From positions 11,884,680 to 11,929,777 of the forward strand of contig NC_049982.1 in assembly GCF_000003815.2 (NCBI RefSeq): a DNA stretch of 45,098 nucleotides, written 5' to 3'. Position numbers and translations under genes: made by a program. The notes beneath the pieces were generated by a model. It had not been told where the DNA came from. It saw nothing but the letters and a program-made list of their open reading frames with translations, and ran no database searches. This DNA is from Branchiostoma floridae (lineage: Eukaryota; Chordata; Leptocardii; Amphioxiformes; Branchiostomatidae). Numbering within the stretch: the first letter of the stretch is position 1; the number at the start of each line of letters is the position of its first letter. Shown piece by piece: positions 26,572 through 39,136 of the stretch.

Positions 26572-26754
26572 ACTGGTTTAGCCTAACTAGTTGATAGAAA
26601 TGTGTGGGCGAAAGGAATGTGCCATACTCTCGCGATGGAAGTGCCTGTCAGACAATCGTTAAACAATGAAAAGTGCCGTTAATAAAACGTTTGTGAAGTC
26701 TTTTGATTCTGGCCAGTCGCCCACACATTCTGTCAACTAGTTAGGCAAATCAGT
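26572..26754. mobile_element. MITE-like inverted repeat
   Basis: Left arm from about 26572 (ACTGGTTTAGCCTAACTAG) and right arm to 26754 are inverted copies over about 40 bp (core CCTAACTAGTTGA, then TGTGTGGGCG). They enclose about 100 bp of non-coding sequence. Confidence 0.7.
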
Positions 26755-29700
26755 TCAAGGCTGCAGTATCATCCTGGATTACTAGCCAGCGCCAGCGCTT
26801 CATTACTGGGGTTCCGGAGTTCCAATAAAACGTTCACGTTCACTATATATCATGTCACCTGCATGCAATTTTCCCCGACATTGATTATAACGCGAACCTG
26901 ATAGCAAATAAATACCAGCTTCTTTCCAGTCCGCTACTATGGAGGATGGTGTAGGAAAAAGTAACAATATATAGTATTGTATATAAGTATTCCAGCACAC
27001 CTGCAAAACGGCCCACCTAGTGTGCGCGTTAGACGTGTAGGTGAGAATTGGCGCAGATTTTATTTCCAGTTTATAAAGGCAAGTCTACCACCTTGGCTAA
27101 TGTTATTAGTTACGAATTTAGTTCAATCGCCTTGTTGGATCTTGCGGGGAGTTGTCTTGCCAAATGCTACACTCGTGCCAGTTTTTATGTTTCGTCGTGC
27201 ACAAATAACCCTTTGTCTTCACCTAGCGTTATACATGTACTAGTGTGGACAATCGACACCTTGTTCTGTCTGAGCAAGAAGGTTCTGAGCCACTAAAAAT
27301 CCAAGTTGAAAGTGTTGTTCATCCATGTTTCGCTAGATGACCCCATTGCACGATGTCGAGACAGTATGGAAATTTATGCAGGCGGGTTGAAATCGATGTT
27401 TGCGGGAAAAGAATACATGTAGGTCATTACACATCTGAACGTCTTCCATGCAGATTTACCTCAATTTACGTGCATTCGAGATCAAGATTTTATTATAAAC
27501 AGATAGCCATGACATGAGAGGTGTTTTTTTTGTCTGTTGCTTTCACGGTAACAAACAATATGTCGAGTCCATAATAAATGATTTCCGGATTCAATGATCA
27601 GCTCATATTTCATTCACGTTGTGACGAATGTAGCCAACTGGTAGTTGACTAGGCTGACCCCGGTGCAGTGTGCACTGACAGCCGTCATCGACGGTTTAAT
27701 ATTGTTATTTCATTCGCCGCGGTAATTGATACAGTACAATTTGCAGCTAATACGTTAATTGCACACAATGCGCAGAAAGAAAACTTCAGGTCAGCCACGT
27801 TGAAGCGATACCCATCAAGTACATTGTCTCACCTTTCAGATTGCTTGTGACATCTCCGATGATATGGTGTTATCTCCTTCTGGACAAGAGGGGGTGCGTT
27901 CAGAAGACGGCATAGCGGAGAGCGCTAGGTTGCAGACATCTCAGAGGACCCACGAGGACAGTCAGTGAAGTGTCACCGCTTCTGTAAACAGTATACAGTA
28001 TTTCTTACGGACGCTTGCTCTTCCTTTAGACAAGGAAATCTTGCGTTAAATCTGATAAAGCCGTTTTAGCGGCGTGACACCATGACCAGAAGATCACCTG
28101 AGCAAGCCTCTTGGCTGACCGACTGAGACCCATCAAACGTCCACTGTGCCTCAGAGGCTGACTGTAAAACTGTACGTTCACTTGTTTCCACAACCGCATT
28201 GCATGTCTGTTTTGTGTACTGCTACTTCTATGTGTTTGATACTAAGAGACTGTTTGCGTTCATGATCAAGGCGAGCAATGCTGAGGAATGTAACGGAATA
28301 TTTGAGTTGCACTGCTATAGGATGGTCACACCTGTTGCACAGAGGCGCTCACCTTTAATAAAGTTTCGTTATCCACCGGTTTCGCTGTTTCGTTTTGTCT
28401 ATCTTAAGCTTTTCTCTATCCTAACATTACCCTATCTGACTCTTCCTTTAGCATTCTCTATCGATCAGCCTGATCTTGGACCCTGCTGGAAATAGTGGTC
28501 ATCGCTCCTCTAGTTGTGATGCTACTTTAATAGACTTGGGAAAATACCATGCAGTTTTTCTTCTTATCATGTATATGACTGACACTGAGAAAGACAGCAA
28601 ACCAAACATTTGTTATAAGTAGAAGGTAACTAACGGCCGCCGAGGGCGATGGCCTCTGTACCAAAACACCTACGGTGTGGGCTAGTAAACATAACATTTG
28701 GGTCAAATACCTCCCAAAGGTACTGCACACAAGCCTGTCCTGTAACGTTATAGCTGAATGCGCGGGTTAAAAGGAACTGTCCTCATCGAAAACTCAAAAC
28801 ATTAAAGACAATAGATTTCTACAACCATAACCAAATACTTGTAACGTTACATGTGTCACAAAATGTTGCTTATTGCGTCTGAGTAAGTATTTGCATACGG
28901 ACACCAACTTGACTTTTAAAATTAAAATTTACACGTGCACCATCATCATCAAAATGCGTCAACGTGCAACGTTAGATGTTTCCTGCATAATGTATCTTAC
29001 ATGGTAAATATGAAATTGAATCAATTCCTTCATAGCGCATAACATAATCTTCCACCCCATCGTCCGCTGAATGCCCTTTGACCCTTCAAACTTAATTTTC
29101 TTCCGATAATAGCTGTACAACTGTACTTCAACCACTCCATATGTCATCTAATAGGTCAAAGTAGCAAGAGCCGTAGGTCACCTAATTTCGATAGTCTGGA
29201 ATGCCGGCTTTCTACATGAGCACAAGCTGTACTGTGCGCGCGCTTTATTCCATAGAAGTCCTGGCCATGGAAGGCTAAATACCGAGACTACCAAGTGTAC
29301 TCTGAGCCAAGAATGTTAAACTGTCCAGCGGAAGTGATTAGAAAAAGCGTTTATGTCAGGGCTGACTTCTAAGTGGGCGTCATTTACCCGGCACGTAATA
29401 ACAGACGACAATTTGTACTTGGTTCTCATGGTGACGGAATGAGTTGTTTGCCATGATCTGTCAGGCTGTGGGCGGTGTTGGGCGAACATGAGGATCGACT
29501 TTAGCCCTTGGAATGTAAGGCTTTGTTTTCTTCCGATGTGTTGAGACCTTGGCTGCTGGCTTATACTTCTTATGTGTCTCCCCCCACTCCCTTTGCACAC
29601 CTGTTGGTATGATAGTATATTTCTTCATTATACAAGGCGTTTTCGTATCTACAGCTATACGGACAATGTTTACTCTCAGGCCAGCTTGTCATATTCTCAA

Positions 29701-29955
29701 CGCTAGGTCTTAATCGTTTTGTAAGAGCTATTTGTAACAGATGGCATTGTACCATGGCATTAACGTTTATCCAAACCGCAGCGTGCAAACACCTCGGGAC
29801 ATGGGGCTGGAATTTATTTGCACAACAGCGTTGACGTAATGGGAAGGGCAATTGCAAGGCGAAGTTCAATCATTGTGAAGGCCTTTCTTCACTGTTTGCT
29901 CTTTTTTGCTCACCTTTTCCAAGTGACGGAGGAAGAATAGATGGATTTATAACGT
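26755..29955. other. Intergenic DNA, no gene recognised
   Basis: About 3.2 kb without a convincing exon on either strand. The longest open frames are under 100 codons, with no domain and no supporting splice sites. A homeobox-site-rich patch (several TAATTG/TTAAT) lies near 27.69-27.76 kb. TAACGTTA-type octamers recur at 28742-28860. Confidence 0.45.
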
Positions 29956-29959
29956 TATC

Positions 29960-30330
29960 GGGGGTCGTGTGGCGCAATCGGCAGGGTGTTCGATTCACAA
30001 CCCAGTGGTTCTTGGTTCGAATGTGCCACCGATCTTGTGCCCTTAGGAAAGGCACTTTACACGACTTTCCTCACTTTACTCAGGTGAAAATGAGTATCTA
30101 GCTTCGGTTAGGGCCGTCCCTTCGGATAGGACGTTAAATTGAGGTCCCGTGTTTGAGGAGAGCCACACCTCAAGCACGTTAAAGAACCCACCACACTTAT
30201 CGAAAAGAGTTGGGGACCTTCCCGGTGTGAGCGGATCAAATAAATCTTTTCGGATATGCAGCTTGTGCTGTTCAGCACAAACCTGGTGTGTTACGCCTTA
30301 AGGCGGTTTACCGGGTATGCAAAAAAAAAA
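29960..30330 (+). mobile_element. tRNA-derived SINE
   Basis: The head is tRNA-like: an A-box region GTGTGGCGCAATCGG near 29968 and a B-box GGTTCGAAT at 30014-30022, correctly spaced for a pol III promoter. A conserved-looking body follows (TCGGATAGGACGTTAAATTG; CACGTTAAAGAACCCACC), then a short A-run at 30322-30330. The tRNA part cannot fold as a true tRNA gene, and the body extends far past it. Body boundaries are approximate. Confidence 0.8.
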
Positions 30331-30737
30331 TCATCCTCCGTCATTTAGGGAGGGGGGGTTATTGTCATGTGAATCGTGAGATCTTACCCGGTTCATCTCT
30401 TAGATCGACAGTGGGACTAATTTCAAGCCAAAGCCGAAAAGCAAACGATGTATTTGTTCACCTCTCGAGTCCGCTAGATTTGTTTACCTGCGTTAACGAC
30501 ATCGTAGTCGCGCGCAAAGATTTGAATCTAAGCTCTGCATGCTCCACTGTACCTGCAGTGAGGTGTCAAGAATACATGAGATAATCGGTATGGTGTTTAT
30601 AACACACCCTTTCTCCTGTAATCCCTAAGCAGATGTCCATTTCATCCCGGGCTTTTCTGACCATTATTTGTATTGTAAAGCTGCATCACCAGTTGTCCCT
30701 CTTGAACTAGCGGTATTGCACAAAACGGGACTACAAA

Positions 30738-30771
30738 CAAGGACGTTATATAACGTTATATAACGTCCTTG
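30738..30771. repeat. 34-bp perfect palindrome
   Basis: Starts CAAGGACGTTATATAAC and continues as its exact reverse complement; the centre is AACGTT. No spacer. Confidence 0.95.
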
Positions 30772-31041
30772 ATACAAAAAAATATGATACGAGACGTGTG
30801 TAAACTATACACCTCAGTTTCCTTATCATAGACCAGGACATCAAAATTTTATGACCTTCAATAGTCATTACAAGCACTAGCGCCGCCTGGCGGCACTAAG
30901 GGCAAACCCAGAGTCTGGGGCAAACCCACCAATGTAACAGCGACTGATGACAAATCATATATGACACATTGGCCTTTGATCAATCGCGCGAAAACCAGTC
31001 GTTCACTTTGCGGAAAATGACATGGCAAATATTCAGTGTAA

Positions 31042-31371
31042 GTAGCAACATTAACTCTCATAATTCCACCAGGTGCCATAATACTGCCACATGAATCTAA
31101 AGTGATGTACCACTATACTAGCCTGAGTATCATCCTCCGTAGTAACCGCTGGCTCACGACTAACCGTGGTTAGCAAGCGAAAGTCGTGAGCAAGCGGTTA
31201 CTACGGACGATGATACTCATGCTACCAAAATACAGCATCAGTAATCCTTAAGTAAATATAACTTCAGATGTTTCGGTGTTCAAGAAAATCTTGCGATGGC
31301 CCCTATAACTGTTTTTTTTTTAATGTGCCGGTATTATGGCACACGGTGGAATTATGAGAGTTGATGTTACT
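31042..31371. mobile_element. Inverted-repeat element containing a hairpin element
   Basis: Outer arms 31042-31092 and 31323-31371 are inverted copies (CTCTCATAATTCCACC core). Inside, 31119-31224 is a separate near-perfect hairpin with 43-bp arms and a 20-base loop, whose ends are TA|GC and GC|TA. Confidence 0.75.
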
Positions 31372-32029
31372 AATGTTACATGGTTTCATTGATCCTCAGT
31401 TTTGTACCTGTTTGATGCAAAATACTTTTGACCATACATGTTCACTTTCAAGCAGAAAATTAATAATCATAAACTTATGACCGCAAACTATCACAGATGC
31501 AGTCTCTAGTTCTTCTAGTTCCTTCGATTTCGCGATTTATATTCTGGATGCTCGCTTGTGCTGCACTTAGAGGTGTAGGCCACAGCAAATAAATTTCTCA
31601 GATTCCAACACAAGATGTGCAAAGACAAGATGCCTAACGTTAGATACAAGCTAGAGACCATAAATGTTGCAACAAATTATTTATTGGTTGTAACAAATCA
31701 TTGAAGCACGACTTAACCTGGCAATGTTAACAGCCAACAATTCTTTTATTTTTGTGTTGAACGTAAAGCTAGTGTGGCAGCAAAGCGTTATCGATACAAT
31801 TACACTCAAAGCTATCGCATTCCTTCTAAAAATAATTTACGTCACCGAACTGCAGCTTTGTTTCTACAGCTAACGTTAGTTAACGTTGCATTCGATGATG
31901 GTTAGCGCTTATTATAATGCGACTTTATCTCACTACTAACGTCCTTGAGGAGCTTGTACTATAAATCAAGTGCACCGGTGTTTGCCATATACGACGTATC
32001 TTCCCAGTTTTAAGATTTTTGTTGTCCTG

Positions 32030-32108
32030 TGGACAACCATCGGAGGGAAATAAATTTCTTGTCGTTATTTTCGATTAGGTGGAAATAAAAATGAAATGAA
32101 ATGAAATG
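32030..32108 (+). mobile_element. Probable retrotransposon 3' tail
   Basis: An ACCATCGGAGGGAAATAAAT segment followed by a short (AAATG) tandem tail ending at 32108 resembles the microsatellite-like 3' tails of CR1/L2-type LINEs. Only the tail is apparent; no reverse transcriptase frame. Confidence 0.35.
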
Positions 32109-32205
32109 CGCACATGGATGTCATCCATATGATTTGCTTGCTTTGGTCTAGGCAGGATTGTCCGGGGTCTCCTACGAGGGGTGCCTCCGTGCAAAAGAAT
32201 AGCTC

Positions 32206-32240
32206 ATGAATATTCATAAGCGCGCGCCCCACTTCCGTGC
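32206..32240 (+). promoter_or_regulatory. Candidate TATA-less promoter
   Basis: A perfect 12-bp palindrome ATGAATATTCAT (32206-32217) is followed by a GCGCGCGCC run and an ETS-type CACTTCCG (32230-32237). All lie directly upstream of a leader-like exon that ends in a strong donor. No experimental TSS. Confidence 0.45.
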
Positions 32241-32347
32241 ATGTTCCGTGTCCGTGTGTGTGTTGTGCTGGTGCATCGTGTAGGTGCAGAAAGTCGGGAT
32301 TTTCGGCCTTTCAGGAGGATTTTTGGGAACAGAACCGACCCGAGTAG
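32241..32347 (+). other. Putative first exon of a + strand gene
   Basis: CpG-rich, ends GAGTAG|GTAAGTAC at 32347/32348. From ATG 32241 the frame stays open for 35 codons to the donor (MFRVRVCVVLVHRVGAESRD and on, Arg-rich), leaving two bases. This may be coding or simply 5' UTR; with 35 codons chance openness is not rare. No downstream exon is visible in the window. Confidence 0.4.
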
Positions 32348-35300
32348 GTAAGTACATACGTTTTCATCTCCCGATCGCAGATCTATGAACGAAAAATGGC
32401 GACAGGCAGTCCAGGATGGGCTTTCGCCTATGAACATGACATCATCTGGGCACGTTCCCGCCGGCCGCAGAGCTTGGGCCACTTATCGGGCTAACGCCTT
32501 CCTTACTCCTAACCCTACCTCTCTAGAATATCGTAGATCGCTAGCACATATTATGCTCATGATATTCTGAGGAAAAGTCTGGCACACGAAGACGAAATTT
32601 CTCGCTCAGGAGCTAAATGTTGGGGTACAAGCGGACAAGCGCGCCAGCTATGTGGATGATTGGGTCGCCATGTTTGTAGCATAGCGGTGCAAATGGCGGG
32701 CGGTAAAAATATCTCCGTGCAAAATCTGGGGAGTAAAACGCCCACCAATCGGTTAACCTGCCATTAGTAAAAGATATCTGTATGTACAGGAATCTAAAAG
32801 GGGTGAATCTGACAATCGATGGGCGAAGAACCGATGGATATACTTGTTGGTTGGGTAGAGAGAAACAGTCGCTAATTTGTCCCCAGGCGAGACAGGCTGG
32901 CACAGAAGTAACGGTCCCAACTAAAATGTACGCTTTAGTCGGCGGGGTGGGAGGGATTTTTCGCTGGAAAAGTGACATTTTCATTGCACGAACTTTGTGC
33001 TATGCCATCTCAGCGAAGCTAGTAGCCGTTCCTGCTATTCTAAAGGTTCTATGGTGCTTTTGAAGGCTTGCCAGACAAAAATTGAAGGTCGTTTCTTAGC
33101 AGTGAAAGTGTTTTGCAGCCCCACCCCTCCGCCAGCACCCCTTCATTGAAAAGGAAGGGGGAGGGGGGCAAACGTGCTTGTACCGTCACTTTACACCATA
33201 ACCATCGGGAATGGACAGGGACGCAACGAAAATGTAACTTGCTAACCACGAGTGAAATATGTAGCACGAACAGCTGATTGCAGTTAACCTTTTGCAGTTT
33301 TGCATGACCAAAGGTGGTCATGAGTGGCCATTTTGATCTGCAACATTGGTGCTAATGTTAACAATTTATTTGACACTGTGTCAACATAGTATTTTAACTT
33401 TTACCCTGCAACTGCATGTATGCCAGGAAAGTATGCCTCCCTAACTGATATGTCTATGTATAGTCACACAGAAATGTAAAAAGAGTTGTGGGCTTTTAAT
33501 GGGTCAACATGCTATCTTGTACAGGGGGTGGTACAAAGTTGCCTGGGTTTGCAGATATGTGATTATTTGATGGGTGAACAATAATTTACAGCGATGCACC
33601 CCTAACAGTAACAGACCTACCTTAGTACATGTATTTTCCAGCAATCAATAATGGCCGGTATTGTTTTATCTGCGTTAACTCTTACAGTCTGCAAGTTGAA
33701 CTGTTGATTTGTAGGTATTATCACAACCTTGTATTGATTCCTAAATCAATAGGAAGCATAGAATAGTACTTTATCGAAGTAAGCCTTATTACTGTTACAG
33801 CTAGACTAATGGATACAAGTTGCTGGTGGGTTTTCCCAAGAAAGAGATGGACAGGTTCAGAATTAGCCCTGCCCTTGGCATCAATATTTCAAAGGTGTTG
33901 GTACATTTTTGTTGCCCCCAATGTCATGATCATTGGCAGCTATCCAGCTAAAGCTCAGGATTGGCTTTTCTTATAGAAGAATCATGTCAAGTTGAGCAAA
34001 GGCAGACAGGCAAAAGGTAGCAATCTGGTAAAATTTGTGAAAGTGTTTTGTTCAAATGGGACCTTGAGGTCACTATGAAACAAATAAGCTCAGGTGATTT
34101 TTTAAAACCATGCAGTGTATGATAATTGTTTTTTGAAGCTCTTTTTGACAAAGGTTGTTGTTAGAACTGTTTCCCTTCAATATATGTGGATTGATGTAGT
34201 AGTGAAGATCAGGCAGTTGTAGACATGACATCATCAGTCCCAAGCTGGTCCAGGCTGGCAAGGGAGTCACAGAGTCACCTACGCTCCACGCTCGACCCTA
34301 GGGACCACCGAGATGTCATGTACACTTAGCTTCTGTCTCCGCCAAACGGTTTGCCAAGTGTTAACTTTGGCAATAAGTTTCAAAGTCGCCCTGAGATCTT
34401 GTCATGCTTCCAGAACCTGGATAGTCAACAAGGGGTCTTTTGTTAGCACAGGTACATCATGAATCTCAGTTCTTATTTCGTTGTGTTGTAAATAAACATA
34501 GAGAATTGTCATGGGTACCTGAATAGTAGAACGGATTAGCAGAATTTGAATAACATTGCATATAGTCATAGCATTTTCATAAGCTGTATTCGGTTCTATG
34601 TAATGACTTCTCTTGAGACCTATAGAAGATGTCGTTATGTCATTACATAGTGTAATTATTATGTATGCTCAAAATTCATATTTATTTATACCTTTGCCTT
34701 TTAAGCACCATGGTCTTGGGAGGTTCAGTAATTTGGCTCGAGAGACTGATTTTGGCAATAAAACAAAATTTTTGTGTATAATCTTCAAAATAATGTGATT
34801 ATTATGTACCTATAGAGTGTTGTATCTTTGTAGGAAACTTTAAGATTAATGTCTGTGAATTACAATGTTGTCTGAAAACCATCTTGGTGACTTTGAATTG
34901 GTAACACATGTAGTATGAAATTAGTTGCAACTTTGTCCGTATAGGTCTTGCTTTGGAATCTATGAAAATAAACAAAAACAGGATTCCTATTGCAGGTATG
35001 TTGTGGTTCCGTGACTGGCTGACTGGACCTTGCTTTCTTGCTTTGTGTTGCAGGAATTCCAGCGTTACATGAAATGTTGCATATGATTGTGACTAGTAGA
35101 TAGATCTATGTACCTACATCACATGTTGCACTGTTACTGATATACTTAAATGTTTCTCATTTCTTTAAAACGTCAGCAAATACTTAATTGATATATATGT
35201 ATTATAGATATGTTTAGTTTTATGAGTGTGTACCCACAGTTGTTTATTTTAATTGCTACAAACAACACAAACTGTGGTTTAAGAGTTGTTTTCGTGGTCT

Positions 35301-38300
35301 TGTAATGAGGTTGTTTATGGAGATGAATGGTTTCTTTTAAATCTGATCACCATGATGGCACTTTCTTTTATCTTGCGGAAAATATTTCTTATTTGTATAG
35401 ATCATAAGATGGAATTTATTACAAATGCACTTTGTGTTATAATGATTGACAAACAATATAAGGAGATAAAAGAAGGGATAAAGAAAGAGAAGCAAGACCA
35501 ATGGAATGTGAGACCATGATAAGATTAGAAAGATAAAGTATCTGTTTACATTGAGGATGCTTTTTATAAACATAAGGTCCAAGACACAAACCAAGTTGCT
35601 CTGATATGTAGAAATCAAAACTACTAGGTAGTGTTTTAACTTTGATTTTTGTAGAACAACTAAGGTTGGCTATTTCCTTCTTCTTTTAGACAAGCTGACT
35701 GTAGTGTGAAGGTGCTACAGTGTAATAAACATATGATTTTACTCTTATGCTTTGTTGCTAATTATTCGGTGTAATGACAACAGATTTCTGCTGAGCGAAT
35801 TGCATACTTATCAGTATAACAGTAAAAGTTTTTTAGTTGTAAGGACTTAGTTGTTCTGTTAAACCCATGGTTCTTACTGATATGAACTAAATGCTGTATG
35901 CAGCAAAATTATATCCAATTTGTCTAAGATATATTACCAGTAGTATTGAAATTCATATAAATTAAAATTTCAAAACAAAAGTCTGTGGGAATATATTTGT
36001 ACGTTGTATGTGTAGTTTTGTCACCATGCCCATGCCTTGCAATGGGAGGGCCTTCCTATTTCAGTATTTGCTTCTACCTGTTAGATGTTGACATATTGAT
36101 TGCTAATGCAGGTGGCATTGCATGCTGGGAATGATTAGGACCAAGAAATGAGCAGATCAATCAGTCCGATGACCTGGGTTGGGTTGGGGAGGGGAGGGCA
36201 TCATACTAGCTGCAGGCAGCAGTTGGGCCTTTTTGAAAAAGAAGAATTAAATTGAAAAAGGCAAAGTCTCAATGATTGGTAGAAATCTAACACTACAATT
36301 TCATTTTATAACATACTTGTAAGTCATGTTCATTCCATTTCAAAAGTGGCATTGTAAGTTCTATATAGCCAGGTAAGTGTAAACATATGAGGTAAAGACC
36401 AGGCAGCTGGGGCTATTTGAGAATAATTCTTCACAGCATGGATCTTGCACCAATTTCATAGGGTCATGGTTATGTCTGTAGGCCAACCTGCTAAATAGGT
36501 GGTGGACAAACGGTACTTACATTTCATTAGTGCTGGGTTAATAAGTATGGAAACATTTCCAATTTGTCTCTGTCATCCACCTTGAGGTCTTTTTTTCATA
36601 TGGATCAATTATCATTCACCAGAGACTATTTATGAAGATTTTATCTATTAAAGGGAGACATTGACATTAGTGTTACACATAAGAAATGTAATAATAGTAC
36701 ATTTTCAGTGAACGTTCAGTATATTTCTTTCAGATTTTGTTTTACTTCGCACCACTTAATTGTCTCGAGATATTGGCTCTCTATTTTCTGCAGGTTTGAT
36801 AGTAGCACTGAGTTCAAAACAAAATTTTGAAGTTTTTAAATATTCCAGTTGTGAGTCAATTTAGGAAATGGGAGCATCTGGTTGTATTGGTATTTCAGAT
36901 TGAGGTGGCATGGTAGAAGTGTGCCAGTTGGCTGTGGATAACAAAGCAGCTCCAAGCAGCTGTGTCCCAAGATCACAGCCACAGATAACCTTTGGCAGGA
37001 AGGATGGGTGGGGAGGGCGGTGCCCAGTTGTGATGGGAATTCCTCATTTGGACCACATCCTATTGTCCCTAACTTTTGGTTCTATATTTACAATCATTAC
37101 CTTTGTCTATCAGATTGATCAGGTCTTTCACTGGAATTTAGGACAAATAAAGCAAAGGCCAAATGTTGATTGTGCATTTACCTATCTCCAAGGCAATATA
37201 TTATCATGTCTACCAGATTCTACCAGTGCCACCTCTCCAAAGTGTGTTAACTAGATATCAGTTGTCACTCGTACTTCTGTATGTGATAAAAACATGTACT
37301 GTATGGACACATGCTCAAGGAAGGATTATAACCTTCATTGGAAAATGCCGTTTTGCACTTCGGTAGAATTTGAGGTTAGATAAATTTCTCACTGATTTTG
37401 TAACAAAGTAGACTGGTTCAGGATTATTTTTCTCCTTAATTTTGAATATGGATCATGCTGAATGTTTTTCCTATGCAGATTAGGTACTATGTACTTTTTC
37501 TTGTATAATGGGAGGGGGGGCAGATTGTTTGTGCAGCCTTTGTGACAGATTACAGGATTACTGGGAAACCAAGCAAGTTTGGGGAGCCAAACATTTTCTG
37601 AGTAATGCTACCAATGTCTTCTGCAACCCTATTTCAGTCTCTAGCAATGTAATGACTTTTGCAGTTGTTATGGTAGAATCACATGGGTGAGAGTAGCGGG
37701 ATGCTTGTTGTGTACTGTACCATACTAATGTAAGAAGCAGCCACGGTCGACAACATTGCTATGCAGGAAGTTACAACAAGGTTTTCCATCAAAATGAATC
37801 AACTGACTTCAACATAAATAAGAATTACTACTCTTCATTGCAAATGCGTTTCTTTTTAAAAAGTAATGGGCAGACTCTTTCTTTCAAATGGCTCTGTCAT
37901 TTAAATTTGATTGCCGCGTTGTTCACCATTTAACCTCAGTGTATTTTCTCTTTCCCATATCCTCCTGCTGTGAGTAATGAGCACAACTATGAATGCCTGT
38001 TCAGTGTGCGAAAATCAACTGCACAGTGACAGGGTCTCCACAGTTCTGTTCAATTGTCTCTTGTATAAATCTACATTCAAAATTTCCTGCCAGAAAAGGG
38101 CCCCATTCATTCCAATGGACCATGCTGCTCAATTGTGGGTCAGGCTTCCTTAGGCTACTTCCTTGTCATTGTCCAGAGTAAAATGCTAACAAACATGCTT
38201 CCTGTTATTAAAGATAATTATATACAACATTCATAAGTGTTGAACTTGAAAGTGGTGTAACATTCAGGAATTGACTGCGTGGAAGAAGAGCACAACAAGC

Positions 38301-38378
38301 GGGAACAAGTTATTTCAGGCAAGTTAGTTTGTATGCCAACTCCATGGGGCTGAGCAGTGGTAATCCTGGGGTGTAGTT
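32348..38378. other. Presumed intron or intergenic DNA
   Basis: About 6 kb with no convincing exon. The first kilobase is CpG-rich and includes a short run of random open frames. After about 33.3 kb the sequence becomes AT-rich and CpG-poor. Confidence 0.5.
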
Positions 38379-39136
38379 NNNNNNNNNNNNNNNNNNNNNN
38401 NNNNNNNNNNNNNNNNNNNNNNNNNNNNNNNNNNNNNNNNNNNNNNNNNNNNNNNNNNNNNNNNNNNNNNNNNNNNNNNNNNNNNNNNNNNNNNNNNNNN
38501 NNNNNNNNNNNNNNNNNNNNNNNNNNNNNNNNNNNNNNNNNNNNNNNNNNNNNNNNNNNNNNNNNNNNNNNNNNNNNNNNNNNNNNNNNNNNNNNNNNNN
38601 NNNNNNNNNNNNNNNNNNNNNNNNNNNNNNNNNNNNNNNNNNNNNNNNNNNNNNNNNNNNNNNNNNNNNNNNNNNNNNNNNNNNNNNNNNNNNNNNNNNN
38701 NNNNNNNNNNNNNNNNNNNNNNNNNNNNNNNNNNNNNNNNNNNNNNNNNNNNNNNNNNNNNNNNNNNNNNNNNNNNNNNNNNNNNNNNNNNNNNNNNNNN
38801 NNNNNNNNNNNNNNNNNNNNNNNNNNNNNNNNNNNNNNNNNNNNNNNNNNNNNNNNNNNNNNNNNNNNNNNNNNNNNNNNNNNNNNNNNNNNNNNNNNNN
38901 NNNNNNNNNNNNNNNNNNNNNNNNNNNNNNNNNNNNNNNNNNNNNNNNNNNNNNNNNNNNNNNNNNNNNNNNNNNNNNNNNNNNNNNNNNNNNNNNNNNN
39001 NNNNNNNNNNNNNNNNNNNNNNNNNNNNNNNNNNNNNNNNNNNNNNNNNNNNNNNNNNNNNNNNNNNNNNNNNNNNNNNNNNNNNNNNNNNNNNNNNNNN
39101 NNNNNNNNNNNNNNNNNNNNNNNNNNNNNNNNNNNN
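38379..39136. other. Assembly gap (758 N)
   Basis: A sized gap. Frames that span it are artefacts. Confidence 0.95.

Noticed and set aside
29960-30035. A true tRNA gene
   Set aside because: A- and B-box are present but the acceptor and anticodon stems do not pair properly, and the homology-like body continues for 300 bp, as in a SINE.
29924-30344. Inverted GACGGAGGA motifs flanking the SINE
   Set aside because: Only about 12 of 14 bases match and they are inverted, whereas SINE target duplications are direct; probably chance.
32613-33063. Overlapping 90-120-codon frames on both strands
   Set aside because: No recognisable domain, no splice context, and they fall in a CpG-rich promoter-proximal stretch where long frames arise by chance.
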